From: Moringa oleifera
Lineage: Eukaryota > Streptophyta > Magnoliopsida > Brassicales > Moringaceae
Length of the DNA stretch: 64,000 bases
Reading direction: 5' to 3'
NCBI GenBank assembly: GCA_021397835.1
Contig: JAJFZO010000645.1
Location: forward strand, 496,001-560,000
Numbering within the stretch: the first letter of the stretch is position 1; every line of letters begins with the position of its first letter. This document shows, one piece after another, positions 12,101 through 22,714 of this stretch. The position numbers were made by a program, and so were the translations under genes. Below the pieces are notes generated by a model. That model searched no databases. It was given only the letters and a program-made list of their open reading frames with translations, and had not been told where the DNA came from.

Positions 12101-12544
12101 ATCGAATCTTTTCCCCAAGGGGGTTTGCCGTCCAGCTTAAGATATCTTGGCATCTACTATAGTCCCAAACTCATCACTAACTACAGGCAATGGGGTTTAA
12201 AAAGTCTTCTGTCGCTTAGTACTCTCCGTGTCGGAGGTAATGGTGCAGAGTTGGAATCGTTTCCAGAAGAGAATTTGCTGCCTCTCTCTCTTACAACACT
12301 CTGCATATCCAGTTTTGAAAATCTGAAATCTCTGGATGGCAAGGGGATTCACCAACTTACTTCAATTACAGAATTGCATATTTATGACTGTAGGAAGCTG
12401 GAATGCTTGCCACGGGAGGGGCTGCCCGCCTCCCTTTCTGTTCTATCAATGGAGGAATGTCCTTTGCTGAGTGAGCAGTGCCGAAAGGAAAAGGGAGACT
12501 ACTGGCCCAAAATCTCTCACATCCCAACCATATATATTGACTAA
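9152..12544 (+). CDS. CC-NB-ARC-LRR disease-resistance protein, copy B (RPP13-like class)
   Basis: This is a single-exon gene of 1130 codons encoding a predicted intracellular immune receptor that would bind ATP/ADP through its NB-ARC switch. The N-terminal coiled coil contains a DAEDLLDEI motif of the EDVID type. The P-loop GMGGLGKTT is at about residue 207, followed by RNBS-A (VWVCVSEEFDVV), kinase 2 (FVLDDVW), RNBS-B (IIVTTRD), GLPL (KGLPLAAKALGG), RNBS-D (CFAYCSIFPKDY) and MHD at about 494-496. The remainder is irregular LRRs ending in a WPKISHIPTIYID tail. The start was chosen at the MAELVGEAF shared by all copies. An upstream in-frame ATG at 9047 would add 35 residues absent from relatives. 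Compared with D it lacks 79 LRR residues and has a small insertion after the coiled coil. Pathogen specificity cannot be read from sequence. Confidence 0.95.
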   Translation: MAELVGEAFLSAFFQVLIGKMASRGVLDYFRSSKIDDGCLKKLKITLLTINSVLNDAEDKQSIKPLVKNWLDELKDAVYDAEDLLDEIAYEALGCKLEDERQTTRTQVRNYRSFLNLFNKGIPSKLEKTVGSKLEEILDRLEYMATQIHVLGLKAVVGDKPSARIPSTSLVDEGAVYGRNDDKEALVKLLLSEDSSGNDIGVIPIVGMGGLGKTTLAQLVYNESQLKETFALKVWVCVSEEFDVVRVTKTILHAVVPGTYDDTDLNQLQLKLKENLRDKKFLFVLDDVWNKNYMDWEILQAPFRSGARGSKIIVTTRDQRVASITKTVPTYVLEQLANDDCWLLFAKHAFAGTNSNEFPELEAFRGKILKRCKGLPLAAKALGGVLRSKVDTAEWDKILKSSVWDDESNVLPVLRLSYYHLPSQLKRCFAYCSIFPKDYEFEKEYLIRLWMAEGFLDDPQRNKKTEEVGEEYFSDLITKSFFQRSSGQNSCFVMHDLIYDLAEAVSGEFCCRLDGDDSSKITKKTRHLSNIASYFFDASEKFKGIDEALHLRTFLTLRPPGQTSFIVDMVTEDLLPKLRRLCVLSLSGYSNIYKLSDSIGDLKQLRYLDFSYTEIQQLPESASALYNLQTLILRGCWKLVALPTNLGRLINLHVLNIRGTEVRDMPLHMGRLKSLQVLTDFVVGEQSGSTINELKELHHLRGALSIWSLQNVASSRDATEAILCDKERLQKLELSWDDDGHDECSQHERDVLDLLRPHPNLEDLVITGYRGTIFPNWVGDCSFSSVVCLQLSNCKNCFWLPCLGQLPSLKELRISGFDAVVRVGAEFSGPFRSLLKLEFEKMAMWEEWYCAQGQDDAFPCLQVLKLIDCPKLKMALPKQLPSLIELLIRNCGTLGGSLPRAPSLRDHPDDLSASEGPCLVLMSLRYLDISRCSEMDSFPKGGILAPNLTSIELGSCRNLKRLPQHMHSLLPSLAVLNISGCPEIESFPQGGLPSSLRYLGIYYSPKLITNYRQWGLKSLLSLSTLRVGGNGAELESFPEENLLPLSLTTLCISSFENLKSLDGKGIHQLTSITELHIYDCRKLECLPREGLPASLSVLSMEECPLLSEQCRKEKGDYWPKISHIPTIYID

Positions 12545-12762
12545 GGTAATATTCCATATTTTCTTATTAACAAACTGTATATTATCCTAATTAATACATG
12601 CAGGAAGCTGGACTGCTTACCAGGTGAAGGGCTGCCTGCCTCTGTTTCTACTCTAAGAATCCTGGAAGTCCTTTGCTGAGCCAGCGGTGCCAAAAGAAAA
12701 AGGGAGACTACTGGCCTAAAATCATTGTCAGTGTGCTATTCACCATTTTTTTAAACTAGGGT
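12545..12762 (+). pseudogene. Duplicate of the CNL terminal segment, downstream of copy B
   Basis: After the stop of B there is a donor-like GGTAATATTCC and, near 12600, an acceptor-like ATGCAG. A second copy of the last LRR and tail then follows (12601-12725; GAAGCTGG, CTGCCTGCCTC, GCCAGCGGTGCC landmarks). The frame is lost within it, so it is either a 3' UTR exon or a partial tandem duplication. The same arrangement follows copy D. Confidence 0.7.
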
Positions 12763-13140
12763 TTCAGTCTTTTGTCCGCTGAGATTTCACTATGAATCTC
12801 CTCTTGATTTGAGCCAGAATATTGACGATTGTGGCGATCACTCAAATATTCAGTCTGGGCATTAGTCTGTGACATTAATAAATTTGTGTTTTGTGGAATA
12901 ATTGACAACTGGTAATATGATTTCTGTCTTTCTCATTTGGAACTATGGCTTGTGCAGATAGCCACGGGAGATGCAAAATGAAGGTCTGCCTGATTCCATT
13001 AACGAGAGTGGTGCTAAAGTACTTATGGGAAAGAAGAAAGAGACAAAAATGAAGAGTGTTGGCAATGGGAATGTAATGCTGTCTGATCCAATTTAAATTG
13101 TTTGTTGTTTTATCAGGAAGTAGCTCCTGAGTACCTATAG
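12763..13140. repeat. CNL 3'-flank module, copy after B
   Basis: This matches 28470-28875 almost throughout, and 21425-22000 and 43140-43400 in part. Landmarks are CTCTTGATTTGAGCC, GGCATTAGTCTGTGACATTA and GGGAGATGCAAAATGAAGGT. The last is preceded by a TTGTGCAG acceptor-like site, so it may be a spliced 3' UTR of the CNL transcripts. No conserved protein frame was seen. Confidence 0.6.
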
Positions 13141-14165
13141 AATGGTACCAAGCAGTGACAACTATGCAACAGCAAAGGACTTCCTCTGTTAATGTCATTT
13201 TATTGTTATCTTCAGTATATATTTAGTTTTTGGAGTTCTATCCATCCTTACTAGTAGAGAGAGCAATAAGCAAACTGCAAAACTATACTTGGACAACATT
13301 CTATGCACAGATCTGAATGGAATTCTTCCCATAAATTTCTCAGAAAAACAACAAAATATTCACTTCCATTGACACAGCAGCTCATGGTTTTTGATAATTC
13401 GTTTTTTGTCACCTCTCACATTTCCCATTTACCTTTTACAATATGACAATCAGGAGGATGCCTGCAGCACTCCCTCAAGTCATTTCTGAGAAAATAATAA
13501 TCATCAATGAGGTCTTTTTTCATGCTGTATCTGTAATGATCTTCCCAGATTTTTCAGTAATGGCGGAAAACCGTTAATGTATCTTTTTTGACAAAATTGT
13601 AAGCAAGTTGTAAACAAATGACCATATACATCTTGCATGTGACTAACAGTTAAATAGAATAAGAAACAGAGACTGGTATGTATTCCACCTAAGTTCCTGT
13701 GCAATGAGGTTTGCAATACTATTCACAAAATTTCATCCTCATACCATCTTGAAAATCCAAGCAACATATGGTTGTTTTCTTTCTTTTAGGGTTCCTAAAA
13801 ATTTGCTCCGATTTCTTGTTACAAGTACCCTAAAAAGAATCTTTTATAATGCGGCAACAGTTGAAGCATCACTAGGTTCCCATAGTGACATGCCAGATGC
13901 AACAATTCAACAGCATTGAAGGCATTTTGGATTACCAACTTTGCACGGTATCACATTGAAGAGAAACAAGAAGCATATAAATTGTAAAGACCACCATAAC
14001 ACATCTGTCTTGCCTAAAAAAACTAAAGAGATACACTTATATTTGGATTCCTACGGACTTGCTAATTCTGCAATGGTGTCTCAAAGCTGTCATGTAACAT
14101 TATTGAGATGGTGGAGTGCACATGTAACAAAGAATTAACAGCATGAGCAGCTATCATCATAAAAA
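13141..14165 (-). pseudogene. Rearranged ArfGAP (AGD) fragment mosaic after copy B
   Basis: Pieces of the AGD gene are joined out of order. Positions 13141-13370 match intron sequence at about 49138-49350. Positions 13370-13510 match about 51145-51295. Positions 13540-13930 match about 45660-46300 (the last intron plus part of the ankyrin exon; GACATGCCAGATGCAACA landmark). Positions 13955-14010 match about 47110-47170, and 14060-14145 match about 47715-47800. All keep the (-) orientation. The ankyrin exon piece is cut on both sides and not translatable. The jump from parent 51.3 kb back to 45.66 kb near 13510-13540 is a duplication junction. Confidence 0.8.
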
Positions 14166-14269
14166 TGGAAAGCAATTCGAGTTTGCAGCAAAAACTGTGT
14201 AACCAAGAAATCAATGGTAAGAATAGTGATTTACTTTTATATGTAACTAATAAACTGTTTGTGGTTACA

Positions 14270-14625
14270 GCTACTCATGGGAAAATTAAAAACGATTAAG
14301 CGAAAAAAATTGATTTGGGTTAGAAACTTTTTCTGAGGTTGGCTTTTCAGGTTGCCTCAGAACTAGAGAGAATTGGGTTGCAAAATATTGAAAATTTTCA
14401 ATAAATATTAAAATTATTTTTGAGTAAATTATAAAATAGAGTTTTCCTTTTTCATTTGATTGTTATTTTTGGAGTTGTATTAATGGCATAAATATTATAA
14501 AATTTTTATGAATTATACATGATGCCATCATTCTAAATGCACCATTTAAAAAGCTAGGGAGACATTGGGTTTATGATGCTCAATTTGCAAGCTTGAAGAG
14601 ATTCATGCAAGAAGAAATAATTATA
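14270..14625. repeat. S element, copy 2
   Basis: This is non-coding AT-rich sequence collinear with the copies at 19845 and 22715 (GAGAGAATTGGGTTGCAAAA, ATAAATATTATAAAATTTT and GCTTGAAGAGATTCA landmarks). It follows an AGD-derived block, as at 7140, 19845 and 22715. Confidence 0.65.
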
Positions 14626-15477
14626 TAAACTTAATGTTTCACCTACCTTGTGTTTGTGTAAACAAGGATTTAAACTTATATTTAATTTTAACAAATTTAT
14701 TTTGTCAAGAATGAAATGTTTGTAAATAAAGATATATTAAAAAATGTTTAAACTAATTTAATATTAAAGTTGTCTTATTAATATTTACACTATTAATTAA
14801 TTTTTAATTTTTATGACATACTAGCAATTAAGCTGTTGAGATGAAGAAATTAAATTTTTGCCTAAAAATAAAATTAAGTTATAGTATAGATGAGAAAGGT
14901 TTTTTTTTTTTTTTTTCAAATAGATCAGGTAGATTTATTTTCTTGCAAATTAAAACGAGTAAAATGAAAGATGTGGGGTTTTGAGAATTAAAAATACATA
15001 AAATAATATTAATTGAACTGTTGAAAAAAAATTTAATATAATAATATATCCAATCAAATGAATAATTTCAAAACTAGTTTTAGGAATATATAAAGATAAA
15101 AATCTGTCTCTATTTACTTTTTTGATAATTAAAATATAATCTCTAATTTTTTGATAATAAATAAAATATAAGATTTAATTATTTACAATAAATAAAAATA
15201 TGAGAAAATACGATGATATATATGGTTATTTTGAATTTCATGGAATTTCCCTACAGTTAAACAATCTTGACCTTCAAGCATGTAATAATTTAAGTTCATT
15301 ATCTCATTTCATCATCCTGCCTTCTTCTACCTCGACTCATCCAAAGCATATTTTCCACTTATGAAAACATGAGTTCATGAAAGGAATTCTCATAACTAAC
15401 ACACCTAAACAAGTAATATATATGTAATCCTAAGAGTCAATTTTATGAAAAGAGTTTGATTCTCATTGACATAGGAT
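14626..15477. other. AT-rich spacer without genes
   Basis: This is low-complexity A/T-rich sequence with a T run near 14900 and no open frame of note. Nothing functional is supported. Its right part (about 15240-15477) may belong to the inverted flank described next. Confidence 0.4.
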
Positions 15478-15534
15478 TGTTGGAATGACTTCCATGAGCT
15501 TAGGAGGTAAAAAGTGAAGGTCCTCAAATCATTC
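15478..15534 (-). promoter_or_regulatory. Inverted conserved upstream block abutting truncated CNL copy C
   Basis: The reverse complement carries the block found upstream of B, E and F (core CCTTCACTTTTTAC, followed by CATGGAAG). Here it points away from the CNL and meets the coding sequence directly at about 15533. Copy C therefore lacks its promoter, its leader and its first 50 or so codons. The junction shares only a few bases (TTCC). Confidence 0.65.
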
Positions 15535-18500
15535 CATTAAAGCTGTGCTCAACGATGCAGAGCAAAAGCAGAGTGTCAAACCAGATGAGAAAGACTGGCT
15601 CGACGAGCTGAAGGATGCTCTCTACGATGCGGAGGACTTGCTGGATGAGATTTCCTATGAAACTTTGCGTTGCAAATTGGAAGATGAGCCTCAAACCACC
15701 ACCACCACTCAGAGGCGAAACTCTCTGTTTTCTTTCAACCCATTCAATAAAGGGATGGAATTGAAATTAGGAGAGATTTTGGGATCAAAATTAGAAGAGA
15801 TTCTGGATAGGCTGGAGTATATGGCTACCCAAATACATGTGCTCTGTCTGAAAGCAGTTGTTGGCCATAAATCATCAAGAAGAATACCGTCGACATCTTT
15901 GGTCGATGAAGGTGCTGTTTACGGTAGAGATAATGACAAAGAAGCTATAGTGAAATTGTTGTTGTTGGAGGACTCAAGTGTTCACAACATAGGTGTGATC
16001 CCAATCGTGGGCATGGGTGGTCTGGGTAAAACCACCGTCGCTCAGCTTGTGTACAACGACAGCCAAGTGAAAGAGAGTTTTACCCTGAAAGCATGGGTCT
16101 ATGTTTCTGAAGAATTTGATGTCCTTAGGATAACCAAAACTATTCTTCTAGCGCTGGTTCCAGGGACATATGATGATAGTGATCTAAATCAGCTTCAAGT
16201 CAAATTGAAAGAAAATTTAACGGACAGGAAATTTTTGTTTGTTTTAGATGATGTCTGGAACAAGGATTATATGGATTGGCAAGACTTACAACGCCCGTTG
16301 AGATCTGGAGCCAAGGGAAGTAGGATTATTGTAACAACACGAGATCAAAAAGTTGCATCCATTGTGAAGACTGTTCCAACTTATCTTTTGGAGCAATTAG
16401 CAGATGATGATTGCTGGTTGTTGTTTGCAAAGCATGCTTCTGCAGGTATCCATTCTAGCGAATTTCCTGAGCTAGAAGCATTCCGTGAAGAAATCCTAGA
16501 GAGGTGCAAAGGCCTACCTTTAGCAGCCAAAGCTCTCGGCGGCGTCTTGCGCTCTGAACTTGATGCTGCAGAGTGGAATAAGGTATTGAAAAGTAGTGTA
16601 TGGGATGATGAAAGTAAGATTCTCCCTTGTCCTGAGACTGAGTTATTATCATCTTCCTTCACAATTGAAACGATGCTTTGCTTACTGTTCAATAATCCCC
16701 AAGGATTATGTGTTTGAGAAAGAGGACCTATTCCGATCGTGGATGGCAGAGGGGTTTTTAAATGATCCACAAAGTAACAAGAAGATGGAAGAAGTGGGTG
16801 AAGAATACTTCAATGATCTGATAACAAGGTCATTTTTTCAAAGATCTAGATGGCAAAATTCTTGCTTTGTCATGCATGATCTAATTAACCAATTAGCTGA
16901 AGTTGTATCGGGAAAGTTTTGTTGTAGATTGGAAGGTGACGATTCATCCAAAATCACCCAAAGACTCGTCATGTGTCAAATCTCAGATTACCGTTTGATG
17001 CTTCTGAGAAATTTAAGGGCGTAGAGGAAGCACTGCATTTACGAACATTCTTAACAGTAAGTCCGTGGCCTTTAACATCATACATCACCTACATGGTATC
17101 AGACAACTTGTTGCCAAAACTGAGATGCCTACGTGTACTTTCCTTGTCTGGTTACAGGAATATCAAAAAATTGTCTGATTCAATTGGCCACTTGAAGCAA
17201 TTAAGATATCTAGACTTCTCTGGAACTTCAATCCAGCTGTTGCCAGAATCTGTGAATGCTCTGTACAATTTGCGAACCTTGCTATTGTTTGGATGCTGGC
17301 AACTGGTTGCATTGCCTACCAACTTGGGAAGGTTGATCAACTTGCATTTCCTAGATATCCGAGGAACAAAAGTGAAAGAGATGCCAATGCATATGGGGAG
17401 ATTGAAGAATTTGCAAGTATTAACTGCTTTTGCTGTAAGCAAACAAAGTGGTTGTACCATAAATGAGTTGAAGGAACTGCATCATCTGCGAGGAACGCTT
17501 TCCATTCAGTCCTTGCAGAATGTTACTTCTAGTAGGCATGCCTCAAAGGCCAATTTGTGCGACAAGAAGAGGCTCCAGAAGTTAGAATTGAGTTGGAATG
17601 ATGACGGTGATGCTGAGTGTTCACAACATGAAAGAGATGTACTTGACGGTTTACGTCCACATCCGAACCTCGAAGACCTTGTCGTCACTGGTTACAGAGG
17701 TACGATATTTCCGAATTGGCTGGGAGACTGTTCCTTCTCCAGTATCTCATGCCTGTTGCTAAGCAAATGCAAAAATTGCTTTTGCTTGCCATGCCTTGGG
17801 CAGCTGCCTTCTCTAAAGGAACTACGGATTTCAGGCTTTGATGGAGTGGTGAGTGTTGGTGCTGAGTTCAGTGGGGTGAGTTTAACATATACGAGGCCTT
17901 TCGGGTCGCTTTTAAAGTTGGAGTTCATGGAGATGGCAATGTGGGAGGAATGGAGTTGTGGAGAAGGGGAAGATGGTGCTTTTCCTTGTCTCCAAGTGTT
18001 AAAGTTGTTAGAATGTCCGAAACTCAAGAAGGCTTTGCCCAGCCACCTTCCTTCTTTGAGAGAGCTTCATATAGAAAATTGCGGAGAGCTGGTGGATTCA
18101 CTGCCAAGGTCTCCAGCTTTGGGTGACCTCCATTTGATTAATTCTGATAAGTTGATGTGGAAAGAGGTACCTTCTGGGGTGCACAACTTGTGGATTGGAG
18201 GATGCCTTGCAACAGATTCTCTGCTGGTGGACGCGGTGCACGGCAGCCCTTGTATTGAGCGTTTGTGTATTAAGAAGCGTAGTAGTTATGGCCTCAAAAC
18301 AGTTGGAAATTCGTCCTCCAATCCTGTGAGGTCACTCCCGCTAGAATTGTTTTCCAAGCTTAAGCGTCTACATATAGCCGACTGCGACCATCTGCAAGAC
18401 CTTTCCACATCAGAGGGACCACATCCGGATCTCCTGTCTCTTCACTCCTTGTACATCTCCAGATGCTCCAAGTTGGATTCCTTTCTTATAGGAGGATTGT

Positions 18501-19077
18501 CGGCCCCAAATTTGACATCTATAGAACTGGAAAATTGTAGTAATTTAAAGTCGCTGCCACAACATATGCACTCCCTCCTCCTTTCCCTGGAGGTTTTGAT
18601 CATCATTGATTGTCCCGAAATTGAATCTTTTCCCCAGGGGGGTTTGCCCTCCAGCTTAAAACATCTTGCAATCAGAAGTAGTCCCAAACTCATCACTAAC
18701 TGCAGGCAGTCGGGTTTAAGCGCTCTTCCATCCCTTTTAATCCTGCAACTCCAAGGTACTGGTGCAGACTTGGAGTCGTTCCCTGAGGAGAATTTGTTAC
18801 CATCCTCTCTTATCATTCTCAACATATCTGATTTTCAAAATCTGAAATCTCTGGATGGCAAGGGGCTTCACCACCTCACCTCGATTAGAGAGTTGACAAT
18901 TTGGAACTGTAGTAAGCTGGACTGCCTTCCACAGGAGCGGCTGCCAGCGTCCCTTTCTATCCTAGCAATCGGGATTGTCCTCCGCTGAGTCAGCAGTGCC
19001 AAAAGGAAAAAGGAGACTGCTGGCCCAAAATCTCTCACATCTCAATCATATTAATCGACGATACGCTCGTCAGGTAA
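15533..19077 (+). pseudogene. CNL disease-resistance pseudogene, copy C (5' truncated, frameshifted)
   Basis: Homology begins inside the coiled coil (AVLNDAEQKQ), so the initiator and about 50 residues are gone and are replaced by inverted upstream DNA. The NB-ARC is otherwise well kept: GMGGLGKTT near 16014, FVLDDVW, IIVTTRD, GLPLAAKALGG. An extra T near 16628 shifts the frame before RNBS-D. A loss near 16960, just after MHDLINQL, shifts it back. The LRR domain is then open to about 18975, where a third shift removes the tail, which can still be read in another frame to a stop at 19077. It keeps the 79-residue LRR segment missing from B and E. The few lesions suggest recent inactivation. Confidence 0.93.
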
Positions 19078-19339
19078 ATTTCAAATGCATCCTTGTCCTT
19101 ATGATAATCCCCCAGTTTTGTACACTAATGTAACAAAACTATATATTATCCTAATTGTTAACCTTCCTTAATCTTGTCCAGTTTTTCATTTATTCATGTG
19201 AATTTCGGTCACTGCCAATGATTACTCTGATCACATGCAATTACTTCAAAGTTAGAGAATGTTATCATCACTCTGCATTTAAATTCACCGCAAATTGAAC
19301 TTTGTTTTGCTCAAGCAACTGGTTGAATCTACCAGTAGA
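19078..19339. other. 3' flank of copy C
   Basis: This short non-coding flank resembles the sequence after the stop of copy E (AAATTTCAAATGCAT followed by a run to a TGTACACTAA motif). That agrees with the A/C/E tail type. Nothing else is recognised. Confidence 0.45.
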
Positions 19340-19835
19340 TTAGAGTCCTTCAAATTGACATTAAGATGTAAATATATAGCATGCCACTTTATACTTCTTA
19401 ATGTTCCTGCAGCTTAAAATTTTAAGGGAAAGTTTTGAATGTAGTAAGCACAAAATCATATCATTCAAGTTCCATATTATTAAGAGATTAAAATCCCTTG
19501 ATGACCCACAAGAGATGATTAAACATAGCTATCAGTAATAGTAATAGCAGAATGAAGATCAACGCAAAAGGCAAGTGCTAAAACTTGTACCCAGTCCATT
19601 GAGGAACTTGCATATCTGCACAAGCAAAGATCATCCAAAATGAAGTTTGGCATACGATTCACAAAATTTCATCTTTGATATGATCCTGAAATCCCAAGCA
19701 ACATATGATTGTTTCTTTCCTTGAAGGTTCCTTGAAATTTGTTCCATTTTCTCATTACAAGTCACCTCCCATATTGGCAATGCCAGATGCAACATCTGTC
19801 TTGCCAAAAGAAATTGTAAAGAGATGCAAACTTGT
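19340..19835 (-). pseudogene. Rearranged ArfGAP (AGD) fragment mosaic after copy C
   Basis: Positions 19340-19597 match AGD intron sequence at about 49505-49775 (GTCCTTCAAATTGACATTAA, CAAGAGATGATTAAACA). Near 19600 the match jumps to about 45565-45960: the edge of the last exon (GAACTTGCA..TCTGCACAA) and then the last intron. A remnant of the ankyrin exon (ATGCCAGATGCAACA) and of the intron near 47170 follows. It is non-coding, in the parent's orientation, with a junction like those at other copies. Confidence 0.75.
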
Positions 19836-19844
19836 CTGAGGTTG

Positions 19845-20105
19845 GCTTATAGGGTGCTTCAAGAACCAGACAAAATTAGGCCGCAAAATTTTGAGAATTT
19901 TCAATGTATGTAGAATTTTTTTAAAAATAAATTATAAAATGAAGTATGTCTTTTCATTTTGGTTGTTATATTTGAAGTTATATGAATGACATAGATACTA
20001 TAAAATTTTCGGAAATTATTCATGAGTGCTCATAATAAATGTATCAATTAAAAAGCTATAAAGACATTGAGTTTATGGTACTCAATTTCAATACCCTGTT
20101 TAGTT
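19845..20105. repeat. S element, copy 3
   Basis: This is a shorter copy with the ACTTGTCTGAGGTTGGCTTA landmark and the AATTATAAAATG stretch. It directly follows AGD-derived sequence. Confidence 0.6.
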
Positions 20106-20780
20106 CAAATGTGTTGTGTTGAACAGATATTACGATATCACAATTAATTTCTTCTTTGCTTTTTTATAACTCTGGTATTTTCAGTGTCTGTTGATTGGTT
20201 GGATCAATAGGTGTAGTTGAATTTTCCTTTGGTCAATTTAGAAAAGGTAGTTCTTTGTTCAGATTCGCGCTTAAAGGTCATTGATATCCATTAGGCTTAG
20301 TTCTTCAAATAGGGTGATGATGTCCTTTATGCATACCACAGGCTGTCACCATTGTATGACATCAAATGGCTTGGTTGTCTGGCATTGCAGTGACGAGTAG
20401 AAGAAAATACATATTGAAATTGTAAGGGAAGTAGTTTCCCCTGAGCCATATGCTACCAGAGTAGTTTGGGAATTTAACAATGGGATAATTTTAGAGTAAT
20501 GGTTTTCAATAATTTTTTGTCAGAAGAAATTTGTAAGATAATAAGTTTGTGCATAGCACAAGCATGTTACTAGTGAACTGATAAAATGGTGACAAAATAG
20601 TTTCTTCTTTAGTGTTGCTCACAAAATGAAAAGAAACTTGCTGAAGCTAAACTTGAAGAGTAGCCTGAAAAAAGATATTCAGTTACATATGCTGATTTGC
20701 ATGCTAAGTCCCCTGACTTGCTCTTGGGAAAGCTCATAAATAATCAATATAGACTCCACTTCTAGAATATCAAAATACTT
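20106..20780. other. Spacer with a minor duplicated segment
   Basis: Positions 20106-20290 resemble 23300-23400 and the window start (GGATATCACAATTAAT-like landmark). The remainder shows no gene, and no open frame here is convincing. Confidence 0.4.
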
Positions 20781-20905
20781 CCTCAGGGAATTTTTATATA
20801 AATGTGGAGGAATGTGTAGATTTTATGGAGTTCCTAACTAGTAAATAGGGTTGCACCCAGTTGGTGCTTTTTGTAAATGGAATGTGTTTCCAATAACAAG
20901 GAAAA
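20781..20905 (+). mobile_element. LINE 3'-end remnant
   Basis: This short segment ends like the 3' end of a plant L1-type LINE: GTGTAGATTTTATGGAGTTC, then GGGTTGCACCCAGTTGGTGC, TTTTGTAAAT and an A-rich stretch. Related tails occur at 30130-30260, 42535-42650, 58235-58396 and, on the other strand, 63310-63420. No coding part remains. Confidence 0.55.
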
Positions 20906-21424
20906 AAGAAGGAATTCAAAGATCCTGAACCTTCTCATAATGGGACAAAAAGCTCTGGTCAAGATTGCTCGTAAATCAGCCTAACAATTTGCTTGTCAAT
21001 ATCTGTTCTTACAACACAATATATATCTATGGTTTTTCATTTTACCTTTGTGAAACTCCTCTTTCGGTGCTATTAACTGTTACTTACAATATGGTGTATG
21101 AACCCAACATATTTTCAAATGCCTAAGCTGGTTGTAAAGCTAGGCTAGCTTTTATTTGAGGCCTCATTTGACATAGTCAGATTATTTGTCCAATAACAGA
21201 AGTTCGATCAATATGTCATGCTGCTGCCTTCTCTTCTGAATATTCACTATTCATGATTAAAGCTAACATCTAAATATAAATCATACTTGGAAATTGTTGA
21301 TTTATGGAATTTTGATCCTGCAGGTTTCATATTCAGCATGCTTCAGGTGAGTTAGTAACCTTATTTCTTCCTGTCTGCTTATCTGTTGCATACTCTTGGT
21401 TTTTAATTTGTAGTACTCTTAACA
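20906..21424. repeat. Spacer shared with the region after copy F
   Basis: This is collinear with about 42640-43140 (CAACCTTCTCATAA-type start, CAATTTGCTTG, TTTCATATTCAGCATGCTTC near 21330). The two regions descend from one duplicated segment that included the LINE tail. There is no coding evidence. Confidence 0.6.
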
Positions 21425-22000
21425 GTTTCAGTCTCTTGTCAGCTGAGATATCAGAAACTATCTATTTCTTAAAATGATGAATTTGTGATTGCCTGGTAAA
21501 CTTTTGAGCCCCCTCTTGAAATGAGCCAAGATATTGATGTTTGTGAAGACTCAAGTATCGAAAATGCTCCAAAATGACCATCTTCTCTCTAAGGAAAATA
21601 ATACTTTTACTCATCAATCCGCATTGGAAAAATTTGTTATTCCAACCATGAATAAAGCTGCGTTGAGGAAGAAAGCCAACATAACGTCCCAACTCATTGG
21701 TGGATGTGACAAGTAACAAGGTCTATATACGTGACGTTTAACATTATGTTTTTTTTTTTTTTGTGCAATAATTGACAATTGATAATATGATTTCTGTTTT
21801 TCATTTGGAAATATGACGTGGGTAGATAACCACAGAGGATGCAAAATGAAGGTTTACATGGTTCCCTTAATAAGAGTGGTGCTACAGTTATTGGAAAGAA
21901 GAAAGAGACAGAATGAAGTGATTGTTGCCAATGAATTTATTAGAGTTCATGCAATGCGTAAGGTTATATCTAGAAAAATTCTCCTGATTACATTCTAAAA
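21425..22000. repeat. CNL 3'-flank module, copy between C and D
   Basis: This is related to 12763-13140 and 28470-28875 (GTAGATAACCACAGAGGATG, AAAATGAAGGTTTAC, GGAAAGAAGAAAGAGACA). No intact CNL ends next to it, so it is probably left over from a lost or rearranged copy. Confidence 0.55.
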
Positions 22001-22189
22001 ACCCTGTAGCTAACATGAATAATTCTCATCTAAACTTGTTAAAATTACATTTTCAAACTTCTTTTCTGCAACCCATTTTCAATTTTTGCCTTTTGTTTTC
22101 ATGCATAAATTTTGGTTGCTATATTTGATTGTTTTGATCGGCACCCAGCAATTATTTAAGATTTCACTCACACTTTTTATTTCGAGCTT

Positions 22190-22650
22190 AGTCCATCCAT
22201 GAACTTGCACCTCTGCACAAACAAAGTTCTTCTGGGGTGAGCTTAAGCATACTGTTCACAAAATTTCATCTTGATATGATCCTGAAAATCCAAGCTTTGT
22301 TGTCTCTTTCTTCCAAGGTTCCTAGAAATTTGTTCAGTTTTCTAATTACAAGTCACCTAAAATGAATATTTTATAATGCAGCAAGAGTTGAAGCATCACC
22401 GGGTTCTATACTGACATGCCAGATGCAACAATTGAACAACCTCTAAGGCATTTTGGATTATCTGATCTACAGAGTGTCGCATTAAAGAGAAATAAGAACC
22501 AAAGAGATTGTAAAGACCATCAGAACGCAACTGTAGCCTGAAAAAAATTGTAAAATATTTAAATTCCTATGGACTAGCTAGTTCTGCAATGGTGTCTCAA
22601 GGCTGCCCTGTAACATTATTGGTAAGGTGGAGCACACATGTAACAAAGAA
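22190..22650 (-). pseudogene. ArfGAP (AGD) fragment mosaic between C and D
   Basis: This holds the edge of the AGD last exon (GAACTTGCACCTCTGCACAA), the last intron, a short ankyrin-exon piece (ACATGCCAGATGCAACAATT), intron sequence from near parent 47110-47180, and then sequence from near 47715. The order follows the parent but with large internal losses. It has no reading frame and keeps the (-) orientation. Confidence 0.78.
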
Positions 22651-22714
22651 TAAACAGCATGAGCACCTAAAAATAGAAAGCAATTCGAGTTTGCAAAAAC
22701 TGAGTAATTAGGAA

